From assembly GCF_041432775.1 (NCBI RefSeq), contig NZ_JAPWAG010000039.1, positions 1 to 16,499 of the forward strand: DNA of 16,499 nucleotides, written 5' to 3'. The translations under genes and the position numbers were made by a program. The notes below the pieces were generated by a model that had not been told where the DNA came from, ran no database searches, and worked only from the letters and a program-made list of their open reading frames with translations. The first letter of the stretch is position 1. Each line of letters begins with the position of its first letter. The stretch comes from Pauljensenia sp902373545 (GTDB lineage Bacteria; Actinomycetota; Actinomycetes; Actinomycetales; Actinomycetaceae). Of the stretch, positions 1 to 7,324 are shown piece after piece.

Positions 1-350
1 TCTGCAAGCCGCATCTGATGAACCCGCCCGCTTCGCAGGCGTGCAGGTGCTGGGGGTTGACGAGAGCCATGTGGCATCACCAGGACCGACGCCGCCGGGG
101 TCCACGTGAACTCACCGGCATCGTAGACCTAACACACGGGAGGTCGGGCACTGTATACAAGAACTGGCTGGCCAAGCTCGGCAAAAAATTCGGCTCCAAC
201 ACCCAGATTGCATCTCTAGAGCCCTTCCAGGGATAGCAAGAACGCCATCGATAGCCAACTCCAGGAGGCAACCCCACCAACTACAGACTCCGAATACTCC
301 TCATCACCACAGGCCTAGACGCGTCCACCCACACCCACCTGTGAAGAGCC
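1..350 (+). pseudogene. Decayed ISL3-family transposase remnant with right terminus
   Basis: Pieces of an ISL3-family transposase occur in order but in different frames. A VLGVDE block (around 41-64) matches the region of the first catalytic Asp. WHHQDRRRRGPRELTGIVDLT follows from about 69. Then comes GRSGTVYKNWLA...FQG, ending in a stop at 234-236. After another frameshift, NAIDSQLQEAT (241-273) continues, then NYRLRILL and a stop at 342-344. The stretch that normally separates VDLT from GRSG is missing, so there are at least two frameshifts and one internal deletion. The sequence tgaagagcc at 342-350 is the complement of the ggctcttc start typical of ISL3 termini, so the element probably ends near 350. 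The 5' part lies outside the window. It cannot encode an active transposase. It differs in sequence from the ISL3 copy at the right edge. Confidence 0.8.
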
Positions 351-446
351 AGAGATCTTGACTTCGCCAGCATCAACATTTGGTCTCGATCCCGGCCGTC
401 GCCAGTCAATCCGTTCATGCAGCACACCACCACAGCTCTGAGCAAC

Positions 447-1433
447 TCAGATCAGACCACTCTCACGGAGTATACGAATCTCTCGAATAGTTTCCCTGAC
501 TTCAGACTCGTAGCCATTCGTCGCGCCGATGTAGAACGCTCGCAGCCCCTTACTTCGCAACAGCTGCGTGACGAGAACTGCGGTGATACCTGCCTGCGAG
601 AAGACGAAGAAGACCGACTCGTTGTCGCGTATCGAAGCCTTTGATAGGAAGGAATCGACGAGCTGACCGGCAACTTGATCGTAGCCATCAGCCTTGATTT
701 GTTTGGCTTCAGACTTCTCCAAAGTCGCAACCTCATCGATCGCGACACCATGATCGAGAAGCATCTGTACACCGTCTACGCTCCCCATAAACGGGACTTG
801 ATATCGCTTTCTGATGGTCGCGTCAACGAAGATGTAGTCTTTATCTTTCTCAACACAGTAGGGAATCGATTCAATCGGAACCTGTACTACATTGAGGCGA
901 GAGGTTTCAACCATGCTTCGGAATTCCTCGCGGGCGCGACTCAAGGCAATGATCAGTTGCAATATCGATATTCCAACAGCACCCGCAAAACACCACCAAA
1001 GCGCATATGTGCCTGCATTAATAAATTTCTGTTGCGGGGGCGTAGCCTCTGTAATGCTCAACAATGCAGCAATACATACCAGGATAACAAATTGGATGAA
1101 AAGTGTTACGAAAGCTTTGACTAGTTCTCTAGTGCTCCTAGTAAATCTACTTACACGCTTTTCAAGACTGTAAGAATGGACAATATCTTTGGCAATTTCA
1201 CGCGTCAGCTGTTGCTTCACCAAATTTGATGTTTCATTTCTAAACCCGAGAGAGCCACGCTTTTGAAAAATGCGCAGATACTTGACACCCTTTACCTTGC
1301 GTCGATAACTAAACCAATTCTTAAAATCGAAACCATTCTTAATTGCCTTATAAATTTCGATCGCCAGTTTTGTGAATGTTCCGAGCGCTACGAGGAAACC
1401 AATGCCTTTCGCAGCATAATCAATCCACTCCAC
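447..1433 (-). CDS. Membrane protein with C-terminal rhodanese-like domain lacking the catalytic Cys
   Basis: This is a 328-residue protein. The start is GTG at 1433, preceded by aaggag five bases upstream; an in-frame stop overlaps that site, so no longer start is possible. Hydrophobic segments lie at about residues 8-28, 107-127 and 143-165. Basic, helical stretches (about 43-105) separate the first two. The soluble C-terminal part (about 175-328) resembles a rhodanese fold: DYIFVDATIRKRY at 199-211 looks like the first strand and its Asp. VFFVFSQAGITA followed by LLRSKGLRAFYIG looks like the active loop and next helix and strand. The loop position that carries the catalytic Cys in sulfurtransferases is Ser279, so an enzymatic role is doubtful; a binding or signalling role is possible. 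Base composition is more AT-rich than the transporter operon. It has no operon partner and sits about 100 bp from the IS remnant, which suggests an accessory gene. The gene call is firm; the domain call is by eye. Confidence 0.65.
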   Translation of the reverse strand: MEWIDYAAKGIGFLVALGTFTKLAIEIYKAIKNGFDFKNWFSYRRKVKGVKYLRIFQKRGSLGFRNETSNLVKQQLTREIAKDIVHSYSLEKRVSRFTRSTRELVKAFVTLFIQFVILVCIAALLSITEATPPQQKFINAGTYALWWCFAGAVGISILQLIIALSRAREEFRSMVETSRLNVVQVPIESIPYCVEKDKDYIFVDATIRKRYQVPFMGSVDGVQMLLDHGVAIDEVATLEKSEAKQIKADGYDQVAGQLVDSFLSKASIRDNESVFFVFSQAGITAVLVTQLLRSKGLRAFYIGATNGYESEVRETIREIRILRESGLI

Positions 1434-1640
1434 AACTACTCCTTCGTTAGTCGAGTCATGTCCGCATCGACAGTCTCACAGGCACTTTATCACCGGACAT
1501 TACTCGAGCCGCATGGGTGTCAAACCATGAACAACCCGCAGCAAGCTGTTCAAGAGCCACATGTTTAACATTTCAACCCATCAACTTCTCGGTGCTAACA
1601 CACCGGATACGCACCGACCCCACAGAAGTTCAGTCACGGG

Positions 1641-2333
1641 TCACTTGGCGTCCCCAGCGTCCCTCTCGAACCCAACCTGCCACAACCCCATATCGAGGAG
1701 CTTCATCTGCGGATAGATGAGGTCATCAGTCCGCATTCCGCGCCGCGCTTCCTCGAGGCGGTCGTTATGGGCCTCGTAAAAATCCGCGAGTTCGAGGAGA
1801 GATTTCTTTTGATAAGTCTTCTTTTCTAGGCCTAAATACCTCGCTCCTTCTTCGAAGAATCTGTCGTACGCGGGCACGCAGCCGAGCGTTCCCATCAGGA
1901 TTTTCGTGATGAGGACCGGGGACACAGGAGTCGTAACCTCACGCCCTGCGATCTGGTCGCGGATCGGATCGAAATGGGCGGCGATCTTGTCGGACAGCTT
2001 CTTCAGCTGCTTCCAAACGTCATCGTTTCGCACATCCGCGCACGCGAGCCCAAACAGGCAGTCGTACTCGGGCTTGAGGATCTCCTCGACGATGGGCGTG
2101 TGCACCTTGTAGTCCTTCTGAAGTATGAAGCACGAGCCCCGATACATTCCCCAGCTCGCCAGGTAGAAAGCGAGGTGCAGGCTCAAATAGTCATAGTCCG
2201 GAGAAGGGTCGGTCCGCGCATCTCGAAAGACGCGATAGCAATGCTCCCACGAGCGGGAGCGCCCGTTCTCATTCGCGCGCGCGTCGTCGTAGAAGGTCTG
2301 CGCAGCACTAATCAACTCATCGATGGCTTCCAT
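1641..2333 (-). CDS. Conserved-looking hypothetical protein, 230 aa
   Basis: The protein has 230 residues and starts with ATG at 2333, with ggaagg about 9 bases upstream. I see no signal peptide, membrane segment or known catalytic motif. It is mostly helical. The segment LAFYLASWGMYRGSCFILQK (residues 54-73) is aromatic-rich and looks like a conserved family core, and the start SRSWEHCYRVF (26-36) is similar in character. I recognise it only as a hypothetical protein type found scattered among bacteria and assign no function. It is transcribed alone: the upstream ORF at 2436-2627 is doubtful, and the gene at 447-1433 lies 207 bp downstream with its own ribosome binding site. Confidence 0.7.
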   Translation of the reverse strand: MEAIDELISAAQTFYDDARANENGRSRSWEHCYRVFRDARTDPSPDYDYLSLHLAFYLASWGMYRGSCFILQKDYKVHTPIVEEILKPEYDCLFGLACADVRNDDVWKQLKKLSDKIAAHFDPIRDQIAGREVTTPVSPVLITKILMGTLGCVPAYDRFFEEGARYLGLEKKTYQKKSLLELADFYEAHNDRLEEARRGMRTDDLIYPQMKLLDMGLWQVGFERDAGDAK

Positions 2334-2435
2334 ATCATCTGACCTTCCAGATAGAAATCCAGCCCGTCCACTCCAAGGGAGTGGCGGATGAACGGTTGAC
2401 TAAAACGTACATCGTAGTCCGTTTGGGAATCAAGC

Positions 2436-2627
2436 CTATCCCGACTCTTCCGAGTTGAGTGTGAGTGACCGGGTGTTCGTCGGGGGTTGCAGGTAGAGCT
2501 CTTGGTCCTTGATGATGAGCGGACTTCCACCCATGCCGTCATCACAGAACGCGAGCAGATCCCCACAAGAGCAGGCACCAGGCATCGATACGGATTCGCA
2601 TTCACAGCCGTTCGCGGATTCCGCCAT
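2436..2627 (-). CDS. Possible small Cys-containing protein, 63 aa
   Basis: An ATG at 2627 opens 63 residues ending at a TAG at 2436. The N-terminal half has five Cys (CECES, then ACSCG, then FCDDG), followed by a Gly-rich turn GMGGSPLII and a polar tail. Paired Cys could bind metal, but this is only a pattern. The start lies 17 bp after the stop of the ribbon-helix-helix gene at 2645-2920, which would fit co-transcription. No ribosome binding site is visible, and I recognise no family. It fills the otherwise empty 311-bp gap 2334-2644. It may not be a gene. Confidence 0.3.
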   Translation of the reverse strand: MAESANGCECESVSMPGACSCGDLLAFCDDGMGGSPLIIKDQELYLQPPTNTRSLTLNSEESG

Positions 2628-2644
2628 CAAGTTATTTTGGCAGC

Positions 2645-2920
2645 CTAGTACCCCCGCGCCCACTCTCGCAGCGCCGCTTCGACGACCTCGGACGCACTGT
2701 CGTACCCCTCGTAGGTTGCGCGCAGCATCGCCGCCTCGTACACGTCCTCGTCGATGCGCACCGTGACCTCGACGACCGGCACTCGAGGAGCAACTCGCTC
2801 CACCGCGTCCGGCTGCTGCCCCAGCCTCGTTCCGATCGTCAGGCCGTTCGCCTCCGCCCACCGCCGGATTTCGGCGTTCTGTTCCGCCATGCTTGTATCG
2901 TCACGCTTCGTCATAGTCAT
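2645..2920 (-). CDS. Small ribbon-helix-helix-type DNA-binding protein
   Basis: The protein has 91 residues if it starts at the ATG at 2920; ATGs at 2914 and 2890 are alternatives (89 and 81 residues). The C-terminal half EVTVRIDEDVYEAAMLRATY... SASEVVEAALREWAR (about 51-89) has the strand, helix, turn, helix pattern of ribbon-helix-helix antitoxins and repressors. The N-terminal block EIRRWAEANGLTI (17-29) resembles the IRAWAxxNG motif of the Lsr2 DNA-binding domain. No clear ribosome binding site precedes any start, so translation may be leaderless or weak. The next gene upstream (3008-3301) encodes a protein of the same design. No toxin-like ORF is adjacent. The RHH assignment is by pattern. 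Confidence 0.6.
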   Translation of the reverse strand: MTMTKRDDTSMAEQNAEIRRWAEANGLTIGTRLGQQPDAVERVAPRVPVVEVTVRIDEDVYEAAMLRATYEGYDSASEVVEAALREWARGY

Positions 2921-3007
2921 ATGTGTACACGAGGGTCGTCCATCTGTCTCACGACACACCCAGCACCCCACCCGTCGTCCGCGACCCGGGGACCGGCCAC
3001 GGCCTCG

Positions 3008-3301
3008 TCAATCCTCGTGCGCCTCGGGCTGACACTCGACATCACGCACCCACTCGCGCACCGCGGCGCGGAGGGCTCCCGACCGTGACGTGATGCCCTC
3101 ACTGGACGCGCGAGCCATCATGGCGTCGAAAATATCAACGTCAAGGCTCGTGGTTACGGCCACTCGTGGCGGGGGCACCGGATGTCGCGCCCGCTCCTCG
3201 CGTAGGAAGGCCACGAGTTCTTCAGCTTCTCCGGATTCAATGAGCCAGCGTTGGAGGTCGACCTTCATCTTCGCATCCGCTCGGTTACTGCGCTTCCTCA
3301 T
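3008..3301 (-). CDS. Small ribbon-helix-helix-type protein, paralogue of the gene at 2645-2920
   Basis: The protein has 97 residues from the ATG at 3301; the frame is open further upstream, but only without a better start signal. The layout matches the neighbour at 2645-2920: a basic N-terminus with a short helical unit (DLQRWLIESGEAEELVAFLR, 15-34), a Pro-rich hinge (HPVPPPR), then VAVTTSLDVDIFDAMMARAS (48-67) and GALRAAVREWVRD (75-87). That is the strand, helix, helix pattern of ribbon-helix-helix proteins. The two genes are 87 bp apart, and both have CGTGTA(C/T)AC shortly before the start, which could be a shared autoregulatory operator. There is no adjacent toxin. I infer a tandem duplication of a repressor or orphan antitoxin. 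Confidence 0.6.
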   Translation of the reverse strand: MRKRSNRADAKMKVDLQRWLIESGEAEELVAFLREERARHPVPPPRVAVTTSLDVDIFDAMMARASSEGITSRSGALRAAVREWVRDVECQPEAHED

Positions 3302-3799
3302 GGGGACAGGTATACACGGCACATGCCTAACATAATGCGCGACACAGTCACTGCGCACAGATTGACACGGATCAAGGCTTCTCCTGTCAGAGTGTTTCAC
3401 GTGAAACAATTGATAACTCAAGAGCGCTCCCCCATCAAGGAACTCACTGCACGCGCACACTCCATTCCTTTATGCCGAAAACCCCGGCGCGCCACCAAAT
3501 CACATCGTTTCTCACCTCATCAGCACCACTGTCCAAATAGTGGCCCACAGTTTCACCTGTATACAGTACGCAAGTCGCATGCGCCGATTGATGTTTGACA
3601 AGGTCAGGCAGGTGGCGCGTCCACCATCTGCACATCTGCGCTACCCATCACCATTACCCGAGAAAACGTGCATGATGGTTACTTTATATTCTTGATGTTT
3701 CATATCAGTTCAGGGCGTATTCTTGCGTGCTAACAGGGCGCACCTCCGATGGCGGGGGTGCGTTGGAGGCACCTACCTCATCGTGGAGGTTGATAGATC
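3302..3799. other. Intergenic region with a ParB site and envelope-operon leader
   Basis: This 498-bp region lies between divergent genes. It holds a perfect parS (3393-3408), a possible -10 element TATATT at 3685-3690 for the plus-strand operon, and a small inverted repeat CGCACC/GGTGCG (3739-3762) in what would be the operon leader. The ribosome binding site GGAGG at 3785-3789 lies 10 bases before the ATG at 3800. I find no convincing -35 element, RNA gene or protein gene. Confidence 0.4.
3393..3408. other. parS: parS (ParB-binding centromere site), perfect copy 1
   Basis: TGTTTCACGTGAAACA is a full 16-bp palindrome identical to the widely conserved chromosomal parS. It is intergenic, upstream of the ribbon-helix-helix gene that starts at 3301. 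Chromosomal parS sites cluster near the replication origin and nucleate ParB spreading, with later SMC loading. Confidence 0.93.
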
Positions 3800-4678
3800 A
3801 TGATGGTTCCGCCTTTGTCTGAACGTCCCGTGACCGAGGAGGACGAGGAGCAGTTCCGCCGCGAGTCGGCCCCGCGTAAGTACACGCTGTGGGAGCGGTG
3901 GAGTGATTATCGGGCTGATGTGAAGCGCAACCGGCCCAATGGAGCCAAGGCTCGTTTTCGGGCGTGGATGGACGCCGACGCCGTGGACTGGGGGATCCGC
4001 GTCGCCATCGTGTTCTTGTTCATTGGCGGATCCTACTCGCTCTACATCAACGGTGTTGCTTACGGCTGGTGGCACGCCTGGGGCGAAAAGCCCACCGTTG
4101 CTGCGACGACTACCCCCGCTGCTCGGCCTTCGCCGTCCACATCGAGCGAGCCAGCCATGTCGGGCGGCTACGAGATCGGACCCGACGGCGTTCTCGTGCG
4201 CCCAGCCGAACACGCGGCCTCCACCTACACCAAACCAGAACTACCCGAAGAAGCCAAAGAAAACACAGAAAGAGGCGCAGAACTCGCCGCCGAATACCTC
4301 CTCGATACCTTCACCTATGCATGGAACACCGGAGACACACAGCCCTTCGCAGACATCACAGAACCAGGAGAGAACTTTCGAGAGACCTACATTCAAAATA
4401 TAGACAACATCTACTCTAAAGGATGGGTATACGGAAATACTTCCACGATCATAAATATCATTGCAGTTGAACCTGTCTCAGTAGAGAAATTCCATGTTGA
4501 ACCCAATACCATCGGTGTGGCATTTCAGATCGAAAGCACAAATGGAATTGCATGCAGTCGACAAAAGATAACAGAAAGCACCTCCTCATATAAAGCAGAA
4601 CTTACTCTATTCATGACATGGAAGAATGAGCGCTGGGTCCTCACCGAGGGAGACATTGACTATGAAACTAAGAATTAG
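3800..4678 (+). CDS. DUF6318-like membrane-anchored envelope protein
   Basis: The protein has 292 residues. The ATG at 3800 has GGAGG ten bases upstream; the next in-frame ATG (3803) is less well spaced. A charged cytoplasmic N-terminus (1-62) is followed by one membrane segment (about 65-86), a Thr/Pro/Ser-rich linker (98-120), then ELPEEAKENTERGAELAAEYLLDTFTYAWNTGDT (147-180). That last block matches the hallmark of actinobacterial DUF6318 proteins: Pro, EAkxNTxxGA, aromatic-rich helix, GDT. The rest would be an extracellular NTF2-like domain with a WVL(T) strand near the end. The family's usual Cys pair after GDT is absent here. Function is unknown for the family. It opens an operon; the following ORF starts inside it (4662). 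The 3' third (from about 4360) is much more AT-rich than the 5' part. Confidence 0.65.
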   Translation: MMVPPLSERPVTEEDEEQFRRESAPRKYTLWERWSDYRADVKRNRPNGAKARFRAWMDADAVDWGIRVAIVFLFIGGSYSLYINGVAYGWWHAWGEKPTVAATTTPAARPSPSTSSEPAMSGGYEIGPDGVLVRPAEHAASTYTKPELPEEAKENTERGAELAAEYLLDTFTYAWNTGDTQPFADITEPGENFRETYIQNIDNIYSKGWVYGNTSTIINIIAVEPVSVEKFHVEPNTIGVAFQIESTNGIACSRQKITESTSSYKAELTLFMTWKNERWVLTEGDIDYETKN

Positions 4679-4898
4679 TGCATCATTATTATATGTTACC
4701 TCTATTATCTTGATCATATCGTGTGCGAATATACAATCTGCCGTTGCAGATGACGCAAATGCACCATGCACGACTGCTAACGACAACCCTTTTGGTTTTT
4801 GCGCCGACACGACGCCTGGCGGCGTCAATGCAAATGCGTGGAAAACGCGCATAAAGAATTACCCAGCTCCGACCCCAATGTACCACCGCCAACTGTAA
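4662..4898 (+). CDS. Secreted/lipoprotein-type N-terminus, probably the 5' part of a frameshifted gene
   Basis: The ATG at 4662 has gagggaga about 9 bases upstream and overlaps the previous gene by 17 bp. The 78-residue product begins MKLR, then a hydrophobic core (about 7-20) and ISC at 19-21, which could be a lipobox with Cys21. A standard signal peptidase site AVA/DD follows at 27-31. The mature part is short and without structure motifs. The -1 reading frame is already open by 4799 and continues, without a stop, into the PKD-motif ORF that ends at 5620. That downstream ORF lacks a signal peptide of its own. Related Actinomyces proteins, from memory, are single chains with signal peptide plus PKD-type domain. 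A single-base insertion or a two-base deletion in 4799-4895 would restore a chain of about 319 residues. It may instead be a separate small lipoprotein. Confidence 0.5.
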   Translation: MKLRISASLLYVTSIILIISCANIQSAVADDANAPCTTANDNPFGFCADTTPGGVNANAWKTRIKNYPAPTPMYHRQL

Positions 4899-4915
4899 AT
4901 GATCGGAGAGCAAAG

Positions 4916-5620
4916 ATGACAGCTGAGGCTACCCCGGCTGCTTCATCGCAGCCCTTCAAACGTTGCGTTGAGGTTTTCGTCGGGAAGGCTGCCAACAGTC
5001 CGATTGTCTCTGATGATGCCACTGTCGTTCGGTGCGAGCTTCCCCCCGACCCTGAGGGTGGGCCAAATCAGGACCCGGGACGTGTTCCCACCACGCACGA
5101 CATTCTCTACATGGCCTCCACCATCATCCACGCCGACGGGGCTGGGTTGTACAAACGGCCTGACGGCGTCTCGTACACGAATAAGTTCATTCCCTCTATT
5201 GTTGCGGTCACCAGTCCCACCCAGACCCACGTGATCAACCTGTTAGGTCACGACATCACGATCACGCTCACGGCCACGAGTTATGAGTGGAGTTGGGGTG
5301 ATGGGACCCCGAACCTGGTCACCACCTCCACAGGCTCGGTGTGGCAAGACGGTATGGACCTCAACACCGACCCAAGGTTGATCCGCCACTACTACACGCC
5401 CCCGCAGGGGTGGCGTTCCATGCTCGATGGCCCATACCCCCACGAAGACCGAGAAATCACGCTGACCACCACATGGAGCGGAACAGCCACCAACCCCTTC
5501 ACCGGGGAGACCCAGACCATCAACGGCCTGGTCACCACCACCGAGACCACCGGCAAGTTCCCCCTGTCCCACCTCGTCATCAACAACACCGACACCTGGG
5601 AAGAAAAACAAGGCCACTAA
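4916..5620 (+). CDS. PKD-motif extracellular-type protein (signal peptide probably supplied by upstream frame)
   Basis: From the ATG at 4916 (ggagag six bases upstream) it has 234 residues; the same frame is open back to at least 4799. The central part YEWSWGDGTP with a following RHYYTPP is the WxWGDG...HxY signature of PKD (polycystic kidney disease) beta-sandwich domains. After it come Thr-rich strands (EITLTTTWSGTATNP, GLVTTTETT). PKD domains normally lie outside the cell, but this ORF has no signal peptide, while the overlapping ORF 4662-4898 has one. This suggests a frameshifted single gene, or two coupled genes whose second product stays inside. It lies between two DUF6318-like genes, with 25 bp to the next, so all are probably one envelope operon. 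Adhesion or wall function is a guess. Confidence 0.6.
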   Translation: MTAEATPAASSQPFKRCVEVFVGKAANSPIVSDDATVVRCELPPDPEGGPNQDPGRVPTTHDILYMASTIIHADGAGLYKRPDGVSYTNKFIPSIVAVTSPTQTHVINLLGHDITITLTATSYEWSWGDGTPNLVTTSTGSVWQDGMDLNTDPRLIRHYYTPPQGWRSMLDGPYPHEDREITLTTTWSGTATNPFTGETQTINGLVTTTETTGKFPLSHLVINNTDTWEEKQGH

Positions 5621-5645
5621 CCCGGCCAATGAGAGAGGAAAAAAC

Positions 5646-6377
5646 ATGAGCGAAGAAAAGGAATTCGTACGGAAGCCACGCCCCTGGATCATCGCGATAA
5701 TCGCCGTTGTCACGGTCATCGCAGCATCTCTGCTCGCCTTCCGCGCTTTCAATACCAGAGCAAACGCCGAGGCTGAAGCTCATCCACAATCAGCACAATC
5801 TGAGGCCCATCAATCCACCGGCAGTCAGTCTGGCGACGCACAGTCAGGAGAAACCCCATCCCCTACGCCTACACCAGCTGAGATCACCAAGCCCACTCCC
5901 CCGAACGGCCTACGCGAGGGAGGCCTAGTGGGTGCTCAAGTAACAGCGGTATGGTTCGTCGACTTGTGGGAATACGCATTTAACACAGGCGACACAGGTG
6001 ATTTTATGGCCCTGTGCCAAGACGGAGACTTTTGCGACGATTTTTCTGAGGACATGCGAAGCTACCACGAAAACAGAATCGTTACAGTACCCTTAGAGAT
6101 CAACATCCAACCAGATGGGAATAGCGCCTTCGGTTGCTACCTACGAACAAGCGGTATCTCAGGATTGTGTGTGCACCTCTCACTGTCTCAAAAGAGTGCT
6201 AGATTCAGTAGTATAGGACCAACCAACGATACCCGTGAATATACAACTGTGCACACAGTTGAGGCAAGCGAAACGCAAGAGGAGTACTACTCTTCAATCA
6301 TCATTTTCTTAACAGAAGAAGACGATGGCTCATTTGTAGTGCGCAATATCGATTGGATCGATCCCGAACACACCTGA
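5646..6377 (+). CDS. DUF6318-like membrane-anchored envelope protein, second copy
   Basis: The protein has 243 residues. The ATG at 5646 has AGAGG seven bases upstream. A short cytoplasmic N-terminus is followed by a membrane segment (about 14-33), a long Gln/Ser/His linker (40-70), a Thr-Pro run (PSPTPTPAEITKPTPP), then LREGGLVGAQVTAVWFVDLWEYAFNTGDTGDF (89-120). The last block parallels AAEYLLDTFTYAWNTGDTQPF of the protein at 3800-4678. Here a Cys pair (CQDGDFC, 124-130) follows GDT as is usual for DUF6318. Later Cys (about 162 and 173) could pair outside the cell. It is the last gene of the operon; no clear terminator follows. The 3' half is AT-richer than the 5' half. Function unknown. Confidence 0.65.
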   Translation: MSEEKEFVRKPRPWIIAIIAVVTVIAASLLAFRAFNTRANAEAEAHPQSAQSEAHQSTGSQSGDAQSGETPSPTPTPAEITKPTPPNGLREGGLVGAQVTAVWFVDLWEYAFNTGDTGDFMALCQDGDFCDDFSEDMRSYHENRIVTVPLEINIQPDGNSAFGCYLRTSGISGLCVHLSLSQKSARFSSIGPTNDTREYTTVHTVEASETQEEYYSSIIIFLTEEDDGSFVVRNIDWIDPEHT

Positions 6378-6641
6378 TACCAATACTCAACTATATGAGC
6401 CGAGTCGATGCACGTAGAGAGGCAGATCAGATTTCCAGAGCATAGTGAGAGCAGAAGTACCCATCCACTAGAAAGGATACGAGAACTAGCCCGTTAACAC
6501 CAGAATGTTTCACGTGAAACAATGACCGCACCAAGATCGTCATCGACGACGACACGGTCATCAATCTGAGGAACACTCCCCCACATCATCCCCACAGTTG
6601 TCCCGGTGGACACAGGCCATCGGGACAACACCACACCACGG
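6378..6641. other. Intergenic spacer with a ParB site
   Basis: This 264-bp stretch between the envelope operon and the regulator remnant holds the second perfect parS (6506-6521). I see no promoter, terminator or gene in the rest of it. Confidence 0.5.
6506..6521. other. parS: parS (ParB-binding centromere site), perfect copy 2
   Basis: TGTTTCACGTGAAACA, full palindrome, intergenic, 129 bp after the stop of the envelope operon. Identical to copies at 3393 and 7325. Confidence 0.93.
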
Positions 6642-6920
6642 TCAAGCCTTCGCAGCAAGCTCGTAACGCACCCAGCGGCGCTCACCCGTAGACGTCACCA
6701 GGCCTCGGGACACAAGGTCCCGCAGATCCGAGCGTGCCTCCTCAGCGGTCACACCAAAATGCTCCCTATATTCCCCGTTGCTCCAGGTACGCCCATGACG
6801 CATGTCGACCAACGCCTCCTTCTGGCGCCGATTCAAACCGGCCGCCGCCTCCAGCCCGAGACCGCCAAGCCACGTCAAGTCCCCATCCGGAATCAGCGCA
6901 GCTTTCGGAACGCACACCAT
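6642..6920 (-). pseudogene. C-terminal remnant of an AlbA_2/ATP-binding-type regulator (winged helix)
   Basis: About 92 residues can be read from an ATG at 6920; the frame is open to 6950. LNRRQKEALVDMRHG, then WSNGEYREHFGVTAEEARSDLRDLVSRGLV and RRWVRYEL, is the C-terminal winged helix typical of large (400-550 residue) actinobacterial proteins with an N-terminal AlbA_2/Schlafen-like or HATPase-like part. That N-terminal part is missing, and no ribosome binding site precedes the ATG, so I call it a truncated remnant. A short functional DNA-binding protein is possible, because the helix-turn-helix itself is uninterrupted. The 21-bp dyad array at 6993-7134 lies just upstream of the remaining ORF and could have been its operator. 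Confidence 0.6.
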
Positions 6921-6992
6921 CAAGGAGGCCCAGGCACGTCTATAGCACAATTCAAGTCACCCAAAGACTGGTGCCCGTCACTCGCCTCAATT

Positions 6993-7134
6993 CATAGAAG
7001 CTCATTCCTATCTCATAGAACCCCATTTCTATGTCATAGAAGGGCGTTTCTATGACATAGATGCCCCTTCATAGCTCATAGAAGCCCATTTTTGCGTCAT
7101 AGAACCTCATAGAGAGGCATCTATGATTCATAGA
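6993..7134. repeat. 21-bp tandem array of CATAGAA-N6-TTCTATG dyads
   Basis: CATAG(A) starts recur at exactly 21-bp steps: 6993, 7014, 7035, 7056, 7077 and 7098, with a half-phase copy at 7108 and another at 7129. Units at 7014 and 7035 are perfect dyads, CATAGAA then six bases then TTCTATG. Further dyads are CATAGA/TCTATG (7108-7125) and ctatga-t-tcatag (7121-7133). A 21-bp step is two helical turns, so bound protein dimers would stack on one face of the DNA. There is no unique spacer sequence, so it is not a CRISPR. It resembles iterons or a cooperative operator. Confidence 0.85.
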
Positions 7135-7195
7135 ATCGAGCGAGGTCTGGGACCTCGAGTCCGCAACAGGAACAGACACCAGCGCCACAAACATG

Positions 7196-7211
7196 TGTTT
7201 CACGTAAAACA
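7196..7211. other. Degenerate parS, one mismatch
   Basis: TGTTTCACGTAAAACA differs from parS at one base (G to A in the right arm). ParB may bind it weakly. It lies 114 bp from the perfect site at 7325. Confidence 0.75.
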
Positions 7212-7324
7212 GCCGCTTTACACTTCATTGCTCCACCACTCGCACCACAGGCAACAGAAGCAGCACCACGCACCGCTCACACAACCGCCCAAGTCCAGGT
7301 TCGAACCCGTTACCACCCTCGCAT

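Noticed and set aside
3444..3635. Minus-strand 63-codon ORF upstream of the RHH genes
   Set aside because: No start signal or recognisable family. It may be a decayed fragment, but the sequence does not support more.
6993..7134. CRISPR array
   Set aside because: Repeats are 21 bp with no unique spacers of 30 bp or more, and no cas genes are present.
7289..7305. GGTTCGAACC resembling a tRNA T-arm
   Set aside because: The flanking bases do not form a 5-bp T-stem on either strand, and no acceptor or anticodon arm is found at the right distance.
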